This document shows, piece by piece, positions 9,269 to 17,507 of a stretch of 64,000 nucleotides of DNA (position 1 is the first letter of the stretch; each line of letters begins with the position of its first letter). The position numbers and the translations under genes are program-made. This DNA is from Chlorobiota bacterium (GTDB taxonomy: Bacteria; Bacteroidota; Ignavibacteria; OLB7). The stretch is from NCBI GenBank assembly GCA_016710285.1, contig JADJXR010000001.1:3226501-3290500 (forward strand), in the 5' to 3' direction. The notes below the pieces were generated by a model. It was not told the origin of the DNA. It did no database searches and saw only the letters and a program-made list of their open reading frames with translations.

Positions 9269-11122
9269 ATGAAACGAATTTGCCACTGGGTCCCCGTTGC
9301 TGTTGCCATGCTGGTTGCTCCGGCGGTGGTGATGTCGCAGGCCATTACCACCCGCGGCATCATCCGCGAAAAGCTGAAAGTGCTGCCGGAACAGGTGAAA
9401 GAGTCGCCCCAGGCGGAACAGCCAAATGGCCTGGAGGAGATTCTTCGGAAGTTTCTATCATCAGAGGCCGAGCTAACGGTCAGCAAGGATAGCGCGCCGG
9501 AGTCGGAGGTTCACGCGGCGATTAACCCAACCGACAGCAACAACATTGTGGTCTCACCCATTCGGTACGCGGCCCAGAGTTTTACCACGCCGATCTACTA
9601 CACCAAGGACTTCGGCAAGACGTGGAAGAAAAGCAGCTACAACCCCGCCCCAGCCGAAACCGGAACAACAGTGATTGGCGGCGGCGACCCCATCTTCGCC
9701 TTCGATGCCGATGGGAAGCTGTACTACTCATGGATTAACCTCTACGTTGTCGGTTTTGATTTCAGCAATCTCCGGTGGGCACTCTCCTGGGCATACTCCA
9801 ACGATGGTGGCGAAACCTGGGTCCACGACCAGGGGATGCAGATTGCCTTCAGTTCAGGGATAACATTAGGTGGCAGCAACGCGGCCATTTACGACAAGCA
9901 GTGGATGACCTGCGACATGACCAACGGCCCCGGCCGCAACACCCTGTACGCCGCATTCCTTGAAGCAGTGGGAACAGAGACGAAAATCAGCTTGCGGGTA
10001 AAGCCCCCGGGGGATGCCCCTTTTTCCACAACCTCAGTTCCCGTCTCCGGCACAGATTTTACGCAAGTGCAGTTCAGCAGCATTCAGGTGGACCGCAGCG
10101 GCGGGGTGCACGTCTCCTTCTTTGGGACAAAGGATAACAGGAACTGGGCGATGTGGCACGCGGTTTCCACCAACGGCGGGGGGAGTTTCGCGGTCCCCAA
10201 CAAGATCAGCGATGTTGTCTTCCCCGGGCAGTTCGACCCTGAACTTGATGACAACCCCGGCAGGCAGATGGACTCCATCACCGGAATCTTGGCCCAGCGG
10301 ATGTACCCTTGCCCCCACATCGCCATTGATAACGGAACCGGCCCCAACGCCGGGAATCTCTACGCCGTGTGGACCGCCAACGGCATCACCAGCAAGCTGG
10401 TTCGCGGCTTAGATATCTACTACTCCCGCTCAACCGATAACGGCGCAACCTGGACCCCAGCGGTGGTCCTGAACAACAACAGCGACGAAACCCCCACAAG
10501 CCAGTTCTACCCCAGCATCAGCGTCAGCCCGCAAGGGTTTGTGGCCGTCACGTGGTACGACCGCCGCAGCGATACCCGCGAACGGAACACGGAGTATTAC
10601 ATGACCTACTCCTTTGACGGAGGGAAGACCTTCATCAACGATTTTCCAGTGTCGGAAGCTCCGTCGGACTTCACAACGGTTGGCCGTCGCAATGGAGGGT
10701 TCGGGATTGGTGAATACACCCAGGTGCTAACCACCAGCGGCTTCGCAATCCCCGTCTGGGCCGATGGACGCACCGGAAATGGGGACTTGAATATCCTTGC
10801 GGCACTGGTTCCCCTTTCGCCAGAAGGGGGGATCACCGGGGTGGAACGCGCCGCCGCCGTCACCGCAGGGATGCAGATTGCCAGCATCGAACTTCAAACC
10901 GACCAGCTGATGGTTCGCTGCTTGGTGGACCACCCCCGGCATCTGCGCCTCCGCATCGTCACCATGCTTGGCCAGGAGGCCGCATCGGTGGATGCTGGCG
11001 TTGTGGAATCGGGAGAACATTGGCTTCGCGCCAGCATGGCAGGGTTGCCTTCGGGGAGGTATTTCATCCAATTGGAGTCGGAGCATGGCGCGGTTTCCGC
11101 CGCGTTCGTGCTGGTGCGGTAA
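9269..11122 (+). CDS. Secreted sialidase-fold protein with T9SS sorting domain
   Basis: The 617-residue product starts MKRICHWVPVAVAMLVAPAVV and a signal peptide is cut near MSQA. The body holds repeated Asp-box motifs (YSNDGGETW, STNGGGSF, STDNGATW, SFDGGKTF), as in six-bladed sialidase/BNR propellers. YLRIR-type catalytic Arg residues are not obvious, so enzymatic activity is uncertain. The last 80 or so residues (LRIVTMLGQEA ... LPSGRYFIQLE ... AAFVLVR) look like a type A T9SS C-terminal domain, so the protein is probably exported across the outer membrane and anchored. The longer open frame upstream lacks a signal and is not used. Confidence 0.8.
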   Translation: MKRICHWVPVAVAMLVAPAVVMSQAITTRGIIREKLKVLPEQVKESPQAEQPNGLEEILRKFLSSEAELTVSKDSAPESEVHAAINPTDSNNIVVSPIRYAAQSFTTPIYYTKDFGKTWKKSSYNPAPAETGTTVIGGGDPIFAFDADGKLYYSWINLYVVGFDFSNLRWALSWAYSNDGGETWVHDQGMQIAFSSGITLGGSNAAIYDKQWMTCDMTNGPGRNTLYAAFLEAVGTETKISLRVKPPGDAPFSTTSVPVSGTDFTQVQFSSIQVDRSGGVHVSFFGTKDNRNWAMWHAVSTNGGGSFAVPNKISDVVFPGQFDPELDDNPGRQMDSITGILAQRMYPCPHIAIDNGTGPNAGNLYAVWTANGITSKLVRGLDIYYSRSTDNGATWTPAVVLNNNSDETPTSQFYPSISVSPQGFVAVTWYDRRSDTRERNTEYYMTYSFDGGKTFINDFPVSEAPSDFTTVGRRNGGFGIGEYTQVLTTSGFAIPVWADGRTGNGDLNILAALVPLSPEGGITGVERAAAVTAGMQIASIELQTDQLMVRCLVDHPRHLRLRIVTMLGQEAASVDAGVVESGEHWLRASMAGLPSGRYFIQLESEHGAVSAAFVLVR

Positions 11123-11380
11123 ACCCGCTGGCGAAATTTTTTTTGGAGGGGGGTGAGAACTTTCGCCCCTTTCGTTGTCTTTATCAGTGACACTGCGTCG
11201 CTACTTGAGGGGGTCCGTAAGAAAACTATCTCGGCTGAGATTGGCGAATCCGGTTTTGGAGGGTACTGCGAACGAATCCAACGGATGGGCTTCCGATAGC
11301 GAACAACCGGTACTTCTTCACCAGTACCGTTCCGATGAGCAAGCGGTTTTCCCACACAACCGCGTCACGATCTTCCCATC

Positions 11381-11418
11381 TGCCCCGGCTGGCAACCCCC
11401 AGCCGGGGCATTTTTTTT
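11381..11418 (+). terminator. Strong rho-independent terminator
   Basis: TGCCCCGGCT and AGCCGGGGCA pair perfectly around a short loop, and eight T follow. It ends the transcript of the sialidase-like gene or of a small RNA in the preceding spacer. Confidence 0.9.
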
Positions 11419-11464
11419 GCCCTGATTTTGCATTTCAACACGCCTGATCCCGCCGCAGAAATAG

Positions 11465-11472
11465 TAGCTTTG
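11465..11472 (+). promoter_or_regulatory. Candidate -7 box for the AtuA-type gene
   Basis: TAGCTTTG fits TAnnTTTG, 40 bp before the ATG at 11512. It sits after the strong terminator, as expected for a new transcript. Confidence 0.45.
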
Positions 11473-11511
11473 CCACCGGTTCTTCCACGATAGCAATCCA
11501 AGGGCACACAC

Positions 11512-12900
11512 ATGAAGGATATGATCCGCATCGCTTCCGGCCAGGGGTTCTGGGGCGACCTGCTTACCGCGCCGATTGACCAAGTCAACAACGGCCCGAT
11601 TGATTACCTGATGATGGATTACTTGGCCGAAGTGACCATGTCCATCGTCCAAAAACAAAAGCTGAAGGACCCGAAGCTGGGCTACGCCAAGGACCTGATT
11701 TCCACGATTGACGCAATCCTTCCGCAGCTTGTTCAGAAGAATATCAAGCTGATTACCAACGGCGGCGGCGTAAACCTTCAGGCCTGCCGCGATGCCATTC
11801 TGGAGGTTGCACGCAAGCATGGCCTAAGCGTCAACGTTGGCGTGGTGACCGGGGATGACATCCTGGAGAGCATTGATGAATTGATGGAGCAAGGGGCCCA
11901 GCTTAAAAACATGGAGAGTGGTGAATCCGCCGAAGAAGTGCGCCACCGGCTGCTTTCCGCGAACGTCTATTTGGGGGCCGCGCCGATTGTGGAGGCCTTG
12001 CGTGGCGGCGCGCAGATTGTTATCACCGGGCGCACCACCGACACCGGCTTATGCCTTGCCCCAATGATCCATGAATTCGGCTGGAGCATGGACGACTGGG
12101 ACCGGATTGCTGCGGGGACAATCGCCGGGCATATCATCGAGTGCGGCGCGCAGTCCAGCGGCGGAAACTACATGGAGGATTGGGAAAACGTCCCCGACAT
12201 GGCGAACATCGGGTTCCCGATCATCGAGGCGTATCCCAGCGGTGAGTTCGTGGTGACGAAGCACCCGGGCACCGGCGGGCGCGTTTCGCGCGGGACCGTG
12301 GCCGAGCAATGCCTGTACGAAATTGGCAACCCAACGGAGTATATCACCCCCGACGTTGTGGCCGATTTCACCACCATCAACCTTGAAGATTTGGGGAACG
12401 ACCGCGTTCGGGTCCACGGGATCAAGGGGCGGCCAAATACTCCATTCTTCAAAGTCTCCATGAGCTACTCCGACGGATATTCCGCCTTCGCAACGCTGAC
12501 GTACGCTTGGCCCGATGCCATCCGCAAAGCCAAAGCTGGCGATGCAATCCTGCGGGCACGGTTGCAGAAACTTGGGCTGGAGTTCGATGAAGTCCTGACG
12601 GAGTTCGTGGGCTACAACGCCTGCCACGGACCCCTGTCGGAAGCCGCCAACCCCGACCCCGAGGAAGTGATGATGCGGATTGGCGTGCGCGGCCCAGACT
12701 TCAAAGCGGTGGAACGGTTCGGGAAGGAGATTGCGCCGCTGATTTTAACCGGCCCGCCAAACGTCACCGGGTTTGCCGGCGGACGCCCGCGCCCAAGCGA
12801 AGTTGTGGCCTACTGGCCCGCACTGATTGATAAAACCCTGATAAATCCCCGCGTGAAAGTGGAAGTGGTGGAGTCGCACGCTGCCACGCCAGCCCAATAG
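11512..12900 (+). CDS. Acyclic terpene utilisation AtuA-family protein (DUF1446)
   Basis: 462 residues starting MKDMIRIASGQGFWGDL. The family is recognised from the N-terminal IASGQGFWGD, DYLMMDYLAEVTMS, KLITNGGGVNLQACR, VGVVTGDDI, VITGRTTDTGLCLAP and the ECGAQSSGGNY segment. AtuA is needed for citronellol/geraniol breakdown in Pseudomonas, but its reaction is not settled. Here there are no other Atu or acyl-CoA carboxylase genes nearby, so the role may differ. It lies 18 bp upstream of topA on the same strand and may be co-transcribed with it. Confidence 0.85.
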   Translation: MKDMIRIASGQGFWGDLLTAPIDQVNNGPIDYLMMDYLAEVTMSIVQKQKLKDPKLGYAKDLISTIDAILPQLVQKNIKLITNGGGVNLQACRDAILEVARKHGLSVNVGVVTGDDILESIDELMEQGAQLKNMESGESAEEVRHRLLSANVYLGAAPIVEALRGGAQIVITGRTTDTGLCLAPMIHEFGWSMDDWDRIAAGTIAGHIIECGAQSSGGNYMEDWENVPDMANIGFPIIEAYPSGEFVVTKHPGTGGRVSRGTVAEQCLYEIGNPTEYITPDVVADFTTINLEDLGNDRVRVHGIKGRPNTPFFKVSMSYSDGYSAFATLTYAWPDAIRKAKAGDAILRARLQKLGLEFDEVLTEFVGYNACHGPLSEAANPDPEEVMMRIGVRGPDFKAVERFGKEIAPLILTGPPNVTGFAGGRPRPSEVVAYWPALIDKTLINPRVKVEVVESHAATPAQ

Positions 12901-12918
12901 AAATCCCGGAAACCCGGT

Positions 12919-15489
12919 ATGGCCAAATCCCTTGTCATCGTCGAGTCGCCGGCAAAGGCGAAGACTATCAACAAGTACCTCGGCAGTGAGTATATCGTCG
13001 AGGCCTCGGTTGGCCATGTCAAGGATTTGCCAAAGGGTGGACTTTCCATTGATGTTGATGCCGGGTTTGTTCCCACCTACGAGGTCATCAAAGGGAAGCG
13101 CGACGTGATCGAGCGGCTGAAAAACCTTGCTTCCCGTGCCGAGACGATCTTCCTTGCCACCGACCCCGACCGCGAGGGGGAGGCGATTGCCTGGCATATC
13201 GCCCAGGAGATCAAGGCGAAGGGGAAAAAAATCCGGCGAGTGCTGTTTAACGAGATCACCAAAAGCGGCATCACCGCCGCCATGCGCCAACCCCGCGACA
13301 TTGACCGCGACCTTGTGGCGGCCCAAGAAGCGCGCCGCGTGATGGACCGCCTGATCGGCTACAAAGTCTCCCCCTTCCTCTGGAATCGTTTCCGTGGGGA
13401 GTCGCGGGGGTTGTCGGCGGGGCGGGTGCAGTCGGTGGCATTGCGGCTGGTGGTGGAGCGCGAACGAGCCATCAACTCCTTCATCCCGATTGAGTATTGG
13501 TCGCTGATTGGCCACTTCCGCACGGGGAAAGGGGAGGAGATCACCGCAAAGCTGATCCGCTACGCCGGGGAGGAAATCCGCAACCCCAGCGGATCGGCCA
13601 CGGAGCTGAAGGAGGAGGCAAAACGGAGCTTCATCGCCACCCGCGAAAACGCCGAACGCCTGCAATCGCGTGCCGTGAAGGAATCGTACGCGATCTCCCA
13701 CGTTTCCAAAAAGGAGGTCCGCCGCAGCGCACCGCCACCCTTCACCACCAGCACGATTCAGCAAGATGCCGGGCGGCGGCTTCGGTTCAGCACAAAAAAG
13801 GTGATGGATCTGGCGCAAAAACTTTACGAAGGGGTGGAGCTTGGTGCACAGGGGCTAACCGGCCTTATCACCTACATGAGGACCGACAGCACCCGGGTTA
13901 GCGAGGAAGCGGTGGGAATGGCCGAGGAGTTCATCTACGAAAATTTTGGGAAGGAATACCTGCCACAAGGGGGAAAGGGGAAGAAGACGGCGATCAAAAA
14001 AAAGGGGGATTCAACGGTCCAGGATGCCCACGAAGCAATCCGGCCAACCAATCTGAAGATCACCCCAAAAGAAGCACGCAAGCACCTGGATCGCGACCTT
14101 GCCGCGCTGTACGAATTGGTCTGGAACCGGTTTGTTGCCAGCCAAATGGCCGACGCGCTGTTCGACCAAACAACGCTGGATATTGAAGGGGGGCCGTTTG
14201 TGTTCCGCGCCACCGGGCGCATCACAAAGTTCCGAGGGTGGATGCAGGTGTATGGCGATGAGGAGGAAGAGAAGGAGAAGGAGAAGGAGAAGAAAGAGGC
14301 CAGCGGCACCGCCGAAGTAAAGGATGCCAAGCAGAAGCGGGGGAAATCGGCAAAGTCCGCCACTCCCCAGCCCGATACCGCCGACCCCGACGACGACGCA
14401 GCCGACCGCGACCGCATCCTTCCCGATGTGAAAGAAGGGGAGCCACTGACGATAGAGTCGGTGGATATTCGCCAGAGCTTCACCAAGCCGCCGGCCCGCT
14501 ACACCGAAAGTCTGCTGGTAAAGGAGATGGAGGCCAAAGGGATTGGGCGGCCCAGCACCTACGCCAACATCATCCAGACTATCCAGGACCGGGGATACGT
14601 GGAGCAGCGGGAGCGGAAGCTGTACGCGACCGAGCTTGGCATGAAGGTCTGCGATGCCCTTGTGGTGGGCTTCCCCGCGTTGTTCGATCTGAAATTTACC
14701 GCGAAGATGGAGGAGGAGCTGGACACCATCGCCGGCGGAAAAACCAGCTACCTTGAGGTGATGCGGAAGTTCTACCGCCCGCTGACTGTTGCGCTTGGCG
14801 CGGCAGGAAGTCTAGCCCCCGGGGGAGCATCGGGCGGTTCGGCGGAAGGCCGACTGGCCAGCGGAAAAGCAACGCGCAAAAAAGCAAAGGAGCTACCCAG
14901 CGGGGAAGGGGAACAGCCCGAACGGAAGCGGCCCGGAAAACCGAAGGGCACCCCAACCGACACCCGCTGCCAGAAATGCGGCGCGCCGATGGAGCTACGC
15001 GAAGGGAACTACGGTCCATACCTTGCTTGCACCGGATTCCCGCAATGCCGGAACATCATCAACGCCACCCCCGACGGCAAACCTCGCCAGCGTGGGGCTG
15101 CCGAGCCGCAATCCGCCAAAGCCGCCCCGCCGCCCACCGGAATCACCTGCGAGCAGTGCGGCGCGCCGATGCTGAAACGCAGCGGAAAGAATGGTGAGTT
15201 TTACGGATGCAGCAACTATCCAACCTGCCGCAACACCAAGCCCGTTCCGCTTGGGATCAAGTGCCCGCAGTGCGGCACGGGGGACCTTGCCCAGAGGGTG
15301 GGGGGGCGGTACAACAGCACTTTCTACGCCTGCACCCGCTACCCCGAATGCCGATTTACCAGCAGCGGGAAACCGCTCAACCAGCCATGCAGCAACTGCG
15401 GCAACGCCTGGACAACCGAAGGCTGGGACCAGTACGACGGGGCAATGATTGAATGCCCAAAATGCAAAGCGCGGAAGCCGAAGGGATAG
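12919..15489 (+). CDS. topA: DNA topoisomerase I (type IA)
   Basis: Relaxes negative supercoils by single-strand passage. 856 residues. The Toprim domain begins LVIVESPAKAKTI (Glu9) and has TDPDREGEAIAWHI (Asp82, Asp84, Glu86). The active-site Tyr319 lies in ITYMRTDSTRVS. The DNA-gate motif GLSAGRVQSVALRLVVERE is intact. A Lys/Glu-rich linker occurs near residues 450-460 (EEEKEKEKEKKEAS), followed by KPPARYTESLLVKEMEAKGIG. The C-terminus has four C4 zinc-ribbon pairs (CQKCGAPM...CTGFPQC; CEQCGAPM...CSNYPTC; CPQCGTGD...CTRYPEC; CSNCGNAW...CPKC). The stop abuts the next ATG. Confidence 0.97.
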   Translation: MAKSLVIVESPAKAKTINKYLGSEYIVEASVGHVKDLPKGGLSIDVDAGFVPTYEVIKGKRDVIERLKNLASRAETIFLATDPDREGEAIAWHIAQEIKAKGKKIRRVLFNEITKSGITAAMRQPRDIDRDLVAAQEARRVMDRLIGYKVSPFLWNRFRGESRGLSAGRVQSVALRLVVERERAINSFIPIEYWSLIGHFRTGKGEEITAKLIRYAGEEIRNPSGSATELKEEAKRSFIATRENAERLQSRAVKESYAISHVSKKEVRRSAPPPFTTSTIQQDAGRRLRFSTKKVMDLAQKLYEGVELGAQGLTGLITYMRTDSTRVSEEAVGMAEEFIYENFGKEYLPQGGKGKKTAIKKKGDSTVQDAHEAIRPTNLKITPKEARKHLDRDLAALYELVWNRFVASQMADALFDQTTLDIEGGPFVFRATGRITKFRGWMQVYGDEEEEKEKEKEKKEASGTAEVKDAKQKRGKSAKSATPQPDTADPDDDAADRDRILPDVKEGEPLTIESVDIRQSFTKPPARYTESLLVKEMEAKGIGRPSTYANIIQTIQDRGYVEQRERKLYATELGMKVCDALVVGFPALFDLKFTAKMEEELDTIAGGKTSYLEVMRKFYRPLTVALGAAGSLAPGGASGGSAEGRLASGKATRKKAKELPSGEGEQPERKRPGKPKGTPTDTRCQKCGAPMELREGNYGPYLACTGFPQCRNIINATPDGKPRQRGAAEPQSAKAAPPPTGITCEQCGAPMLKRSGKNGEFYGCSNYPTCRNTKPVPLGIKCPQCGTGDLAQRVGGRYNSTFYACTRYPECRFTSSGKPLNQPCSNCGNAWTTEGWDQYDGAMIECPKCKARKPKG

Positions 15490-16104
15490 ATGGAAACCAC
15501 CGTGATAGAAGGCGCAGGAGTTCTGCAAAGCATCACCCTGCTGCGTGCGGACCCAGCCGAAGCAATGCCCGAACGCACCGAGCGCGATGCCGTGCTGCTA
15601 ACGTGGGTGGCCGAAGGAAGCTGGGCCGTGCGCGACACGTTCAACAACGGGGCAACGGTCTTCCCGGGCGACGTGCTTCGGGTTGCGGCTGGCACGGGGA
15701 TGACGATGGTGGAGGGCAATCCTTCGGCAACCGAGGGGGCGCGCATCGTCCAGCTGCGGATGCGGCCAGTGCGGGAAGCGATGATCCCGGGCTACGAGGT
15801 TCGCAATTTTTTCCCGGAGGAGATGGATTCTGCGCCGCTGCTGGTTGCCGCGCTTGCCCCGCACGGGGACCAGCAGGGCAACGTGGCGAACGCGTGCGCG
15901 GCGGTTCAACTCTATGCCCTTCGTATTTCCCCCGCCCATTCTCACCGGCTGTGTGCGGTGCCGGTCCAACGGTTCGTTATCCTGGTGGAGGGAACCGTGA
16001 GCATTGACGGAACGGAAGCCACCACCGCAATTGCCATTGCCGAAGGAAGAGAAGCACTGATTGAATCGCCAACCGGCGGAACGGTGGTGATCGTGCAGCT
16101 ATAG
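15490..16104 (+). CDS. Pirin/YhaK-like bicupin, degenerate
   Basis: 204 residues whose ATG directly follows the topA stop, so translation is probably coupled. PGDVLRVAAGTGMTMVEGNP, then SATEGARIVQLRMRP and PGYEVRNF, match the core of pirin-type bicupins such as YhaK. The usual metal-binding HPHRGF and HSE positions are not present (GTGMTMVEGNP has no His), so a metal-dependent dioxygenase activity is unlikely. The C-terminal half has a second cupin-like strand set (RFVILVEGTVSIDG). The function is unknown. Confidence 0.65.
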   Translation: METTVIEGAGVLQSITLLRADPAEAMPERTERDAVLLTWVAEGSWAVRDTFNNGATVFPGDVLRVAAGTGMTMVEGNPSATEGARIVQLRMRPVREAMIPGYEVRNFFPEEMDSAPLLVAALAPHGDQQGNVANACAAVQLYALRISPAHSHRLCAVPVQRFVILVEGTVSIDGTEATTAIAIAEGREALIESPTGGTVVIVQL

Positions 16105-16133
16105 CCCGCCCCTGATAGGCATTGTGGCCCGTG

Positions 16134-16180
16134 AAAACAGCAGCGGGTTGCGCCGAACTGGTGCAACCCGCTGCTGTTTT
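16134..16180. terminator. Bidirectional terminator
   Basis: AAAACAGCAGCGGGTTGC and GCAACCCGCTGCTGTTTT pair over 18 bp around an 11-base loop, with A and T runs at both ends. It serves topA/pirin on plus and the NYN gene on minus. Confidence 0.92.
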
Positions 16181-16206
16181 GTTTAGAACTCTCCGATGCT
16201 GCCGAA

Positions 16207-17274
16207 TTATTCTTCGGTGGCTTCGGTTTCTGCCTCAACGTCGGATTCTTCTTCGACCTCGTAGTGGTCAATCTCTTCAATCTCGAACATCTCATCTTGC
16301 TGCTCCATCTCCCCAGTGCTCTCCTCGTAGAAGCCACGGATATTAGGATGGTGGCGGTTGATAAGGATAATGGAGTAGTCGTGTGGTTCGCCGTGCCGTT
16401 TTTCGATACGGATTGCTCCGGCATCTTCCAGCGTGTTCAGCATCGCCTTCCGTTCGAAGTCGTGAAGGTGGGGAAGCGCGTCGGAAAGTTTGCGAAGGAA
16501 GGGGCTAATCCAGACCTCGGCATGGTGGCCGTAGTTTTTCAGCAGAACATCCACGCACACTTGTTCTTCATGGTTGGTGAGTTCTGTTGCTTCGGCAAAG
16601 CTGCCGGTCATTCCGTCGCTTGCTTCCATGCCGTTATCCCACCATTCCCGTTCGGTGCCTGGAACCTCGGCATGGCGTTGTTTCCCACGTGCTCCGTTGC
16701 CGCGTGCGGATTGCTCCAGCTGGCGTTGGGCGTTGGGGTCGGCAGCAACCGCAACGTCAATGTAATGGGAAGGACCGATGAATTGCAGCATATCGGGCGA
16801 GATGCAGGTGCGAAGCGTGGCCAGGATCACGGTTCGCCCTTGGCGTTTGATATGCTGGACCAGCGGGATGTAGTCGCGGTCGGCACAGACGATCACGAAG
16901 GTGGTGATGTCTGGGCGGGTGTACAGAAGGTCCAAGGCATCAATGCTAAGCTGAAGATCGGCAGAGTCGTTCAGCCCTGTTGCGGCCACGTTGCGCGTCT
17001 CCACCCCCATTTCGTACAGGGTGCTTTGGATGCCGTTCCGTAGCTCCTCGAAATCGGCATACGCTTTTAGCGCGATGGCATTCTGGTTGAGTTTGCGGTC
17101 CAGCTGACGCTCGACCCCGCGGATGATGTCGCTGATGGAATCGGGAACAAGGGAAGACTCGTTCTGGCTGTTTTTCAAGTAGGAAAACAGGTTTCCATAA
17201 TCAACGAATACCGCTGCGGTTGCACGCGATGCAGCAGCGGCGGCTGCGCGTGCGGCTGTGTTGTTGTTCATCAC
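16207..17274 (-). CDS. NYN (PIN-like) domain protein with C-terminal winged-helix-like region
   Basis: 355 residues. After a 20-residue Ala-rich start comes AAVFVDYGNLFSYLK. DSADLQLSIDALDLLYTRPD and TFVIVCADRDYIPLVQHIKRQGR follow, giving the acidic residues of LabA/DUF88 NYN nucleases. Residues 230-300 (EEQVCVDVLLKNYGHHAEVW...KAMLNTLEDAGAIRIEKR) look like a winged-helix or OST-HTH-like nucleic acid-binding unit. The last 35 residues are very acidic. It probably degrades or binds RNA. It is divergent in context from rpoN, with a 233-bp gap. Confidence 0.8.
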   Translation of the reverse strand: MMNNNTAARAAAAAASRATAAVFVDYGNLFSYLKNSQNESSLVPDSISDIIRGVERQLDRKLNQNAIALKAYADFEELRNGIQSTLYEMGVETRNVAATGLNDSADLQLSIDALDLLYTRPDITTFVIVCADRDYIPLVQHIKRQGRTVILATLRTCISPDMLQFIGPSHYIDVAVAADPNAQRQLEQSARGNGARGKQRHAEVPGTEREWWDNGMEASDGMTGSFAEATELTNHEEQVCVDVLLKNYGHHAEVWISPFLRKLSDALPHLHDFERKAMLNTLEDAGAIRIEKRHGEPHDYSIILINRHHPNIRGFYEESTGEMEQQDEMFEIEEIDHYEVEEESDVEAETEATEE

Positions 17275-17300
17275 AGGTGAAAGAATAGATTGATGAAGAA

Positions 17301-17329
17301 TGCCGCACGCACAACTAAAGCGTGCGGCA
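17301..17329. other. Perfect 10-bp inverted repeat
   Basis: TGCCGCACGC and GCGTGCGGCA flank a 9-base loop between rpoN and the NYN gene. It may act as a T-poor terminator for rpoN or as a regulatory hairpin in the NYN leader. The NYN start is 27 bp away. Confidence 0.5.
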
Positions 17330-17507
17330 GTGTGTTGTCATAGTGACAGTTGTTGGAACTTCCCAGTTACAGGAGGTAGGGGGATTGCCAGAAACTGGTG
17401 AACCGTGAACCATATGCGGGCGCAAAATAGTTCCCCGGCTATCCTTGTGCAGCGGGCGGGATCATCATGTATGAAATTTTACAAGCAAACAACAGCGTTC
17501 CCCCAAC

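Larger units (their letters stand above)
11123..11511 (+). other. 389-bp intergenic region with serial hairpins
   Basis: No convincing gene lies here. Three inverted repeats occur before the terminator: ATCTC/GAGAT at 11228-11241, CGGTAC/GTACCG near 11310-11331 with a 10-base loop, and GCGGTT/AACCGC near 11343-11363 with a 9-base loop. A small ORF over 11175-11447 runs through the terminator, so it is not believed. The region may be a structured leader, a 3' UTR or a small RNA. Confidence 0.4.

Noticed and set aside
11221..11420. 6S RNA
   Set aside because: I could not pair the 5' and 3' flanks into the long central-bubble hairpin; only separate short stems were found.
11175..11447. 90-codon ORF in the 11.1-kb spacer
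   Set aside because: It runs through a strong terminator and hairpins and has no recognisable domain.
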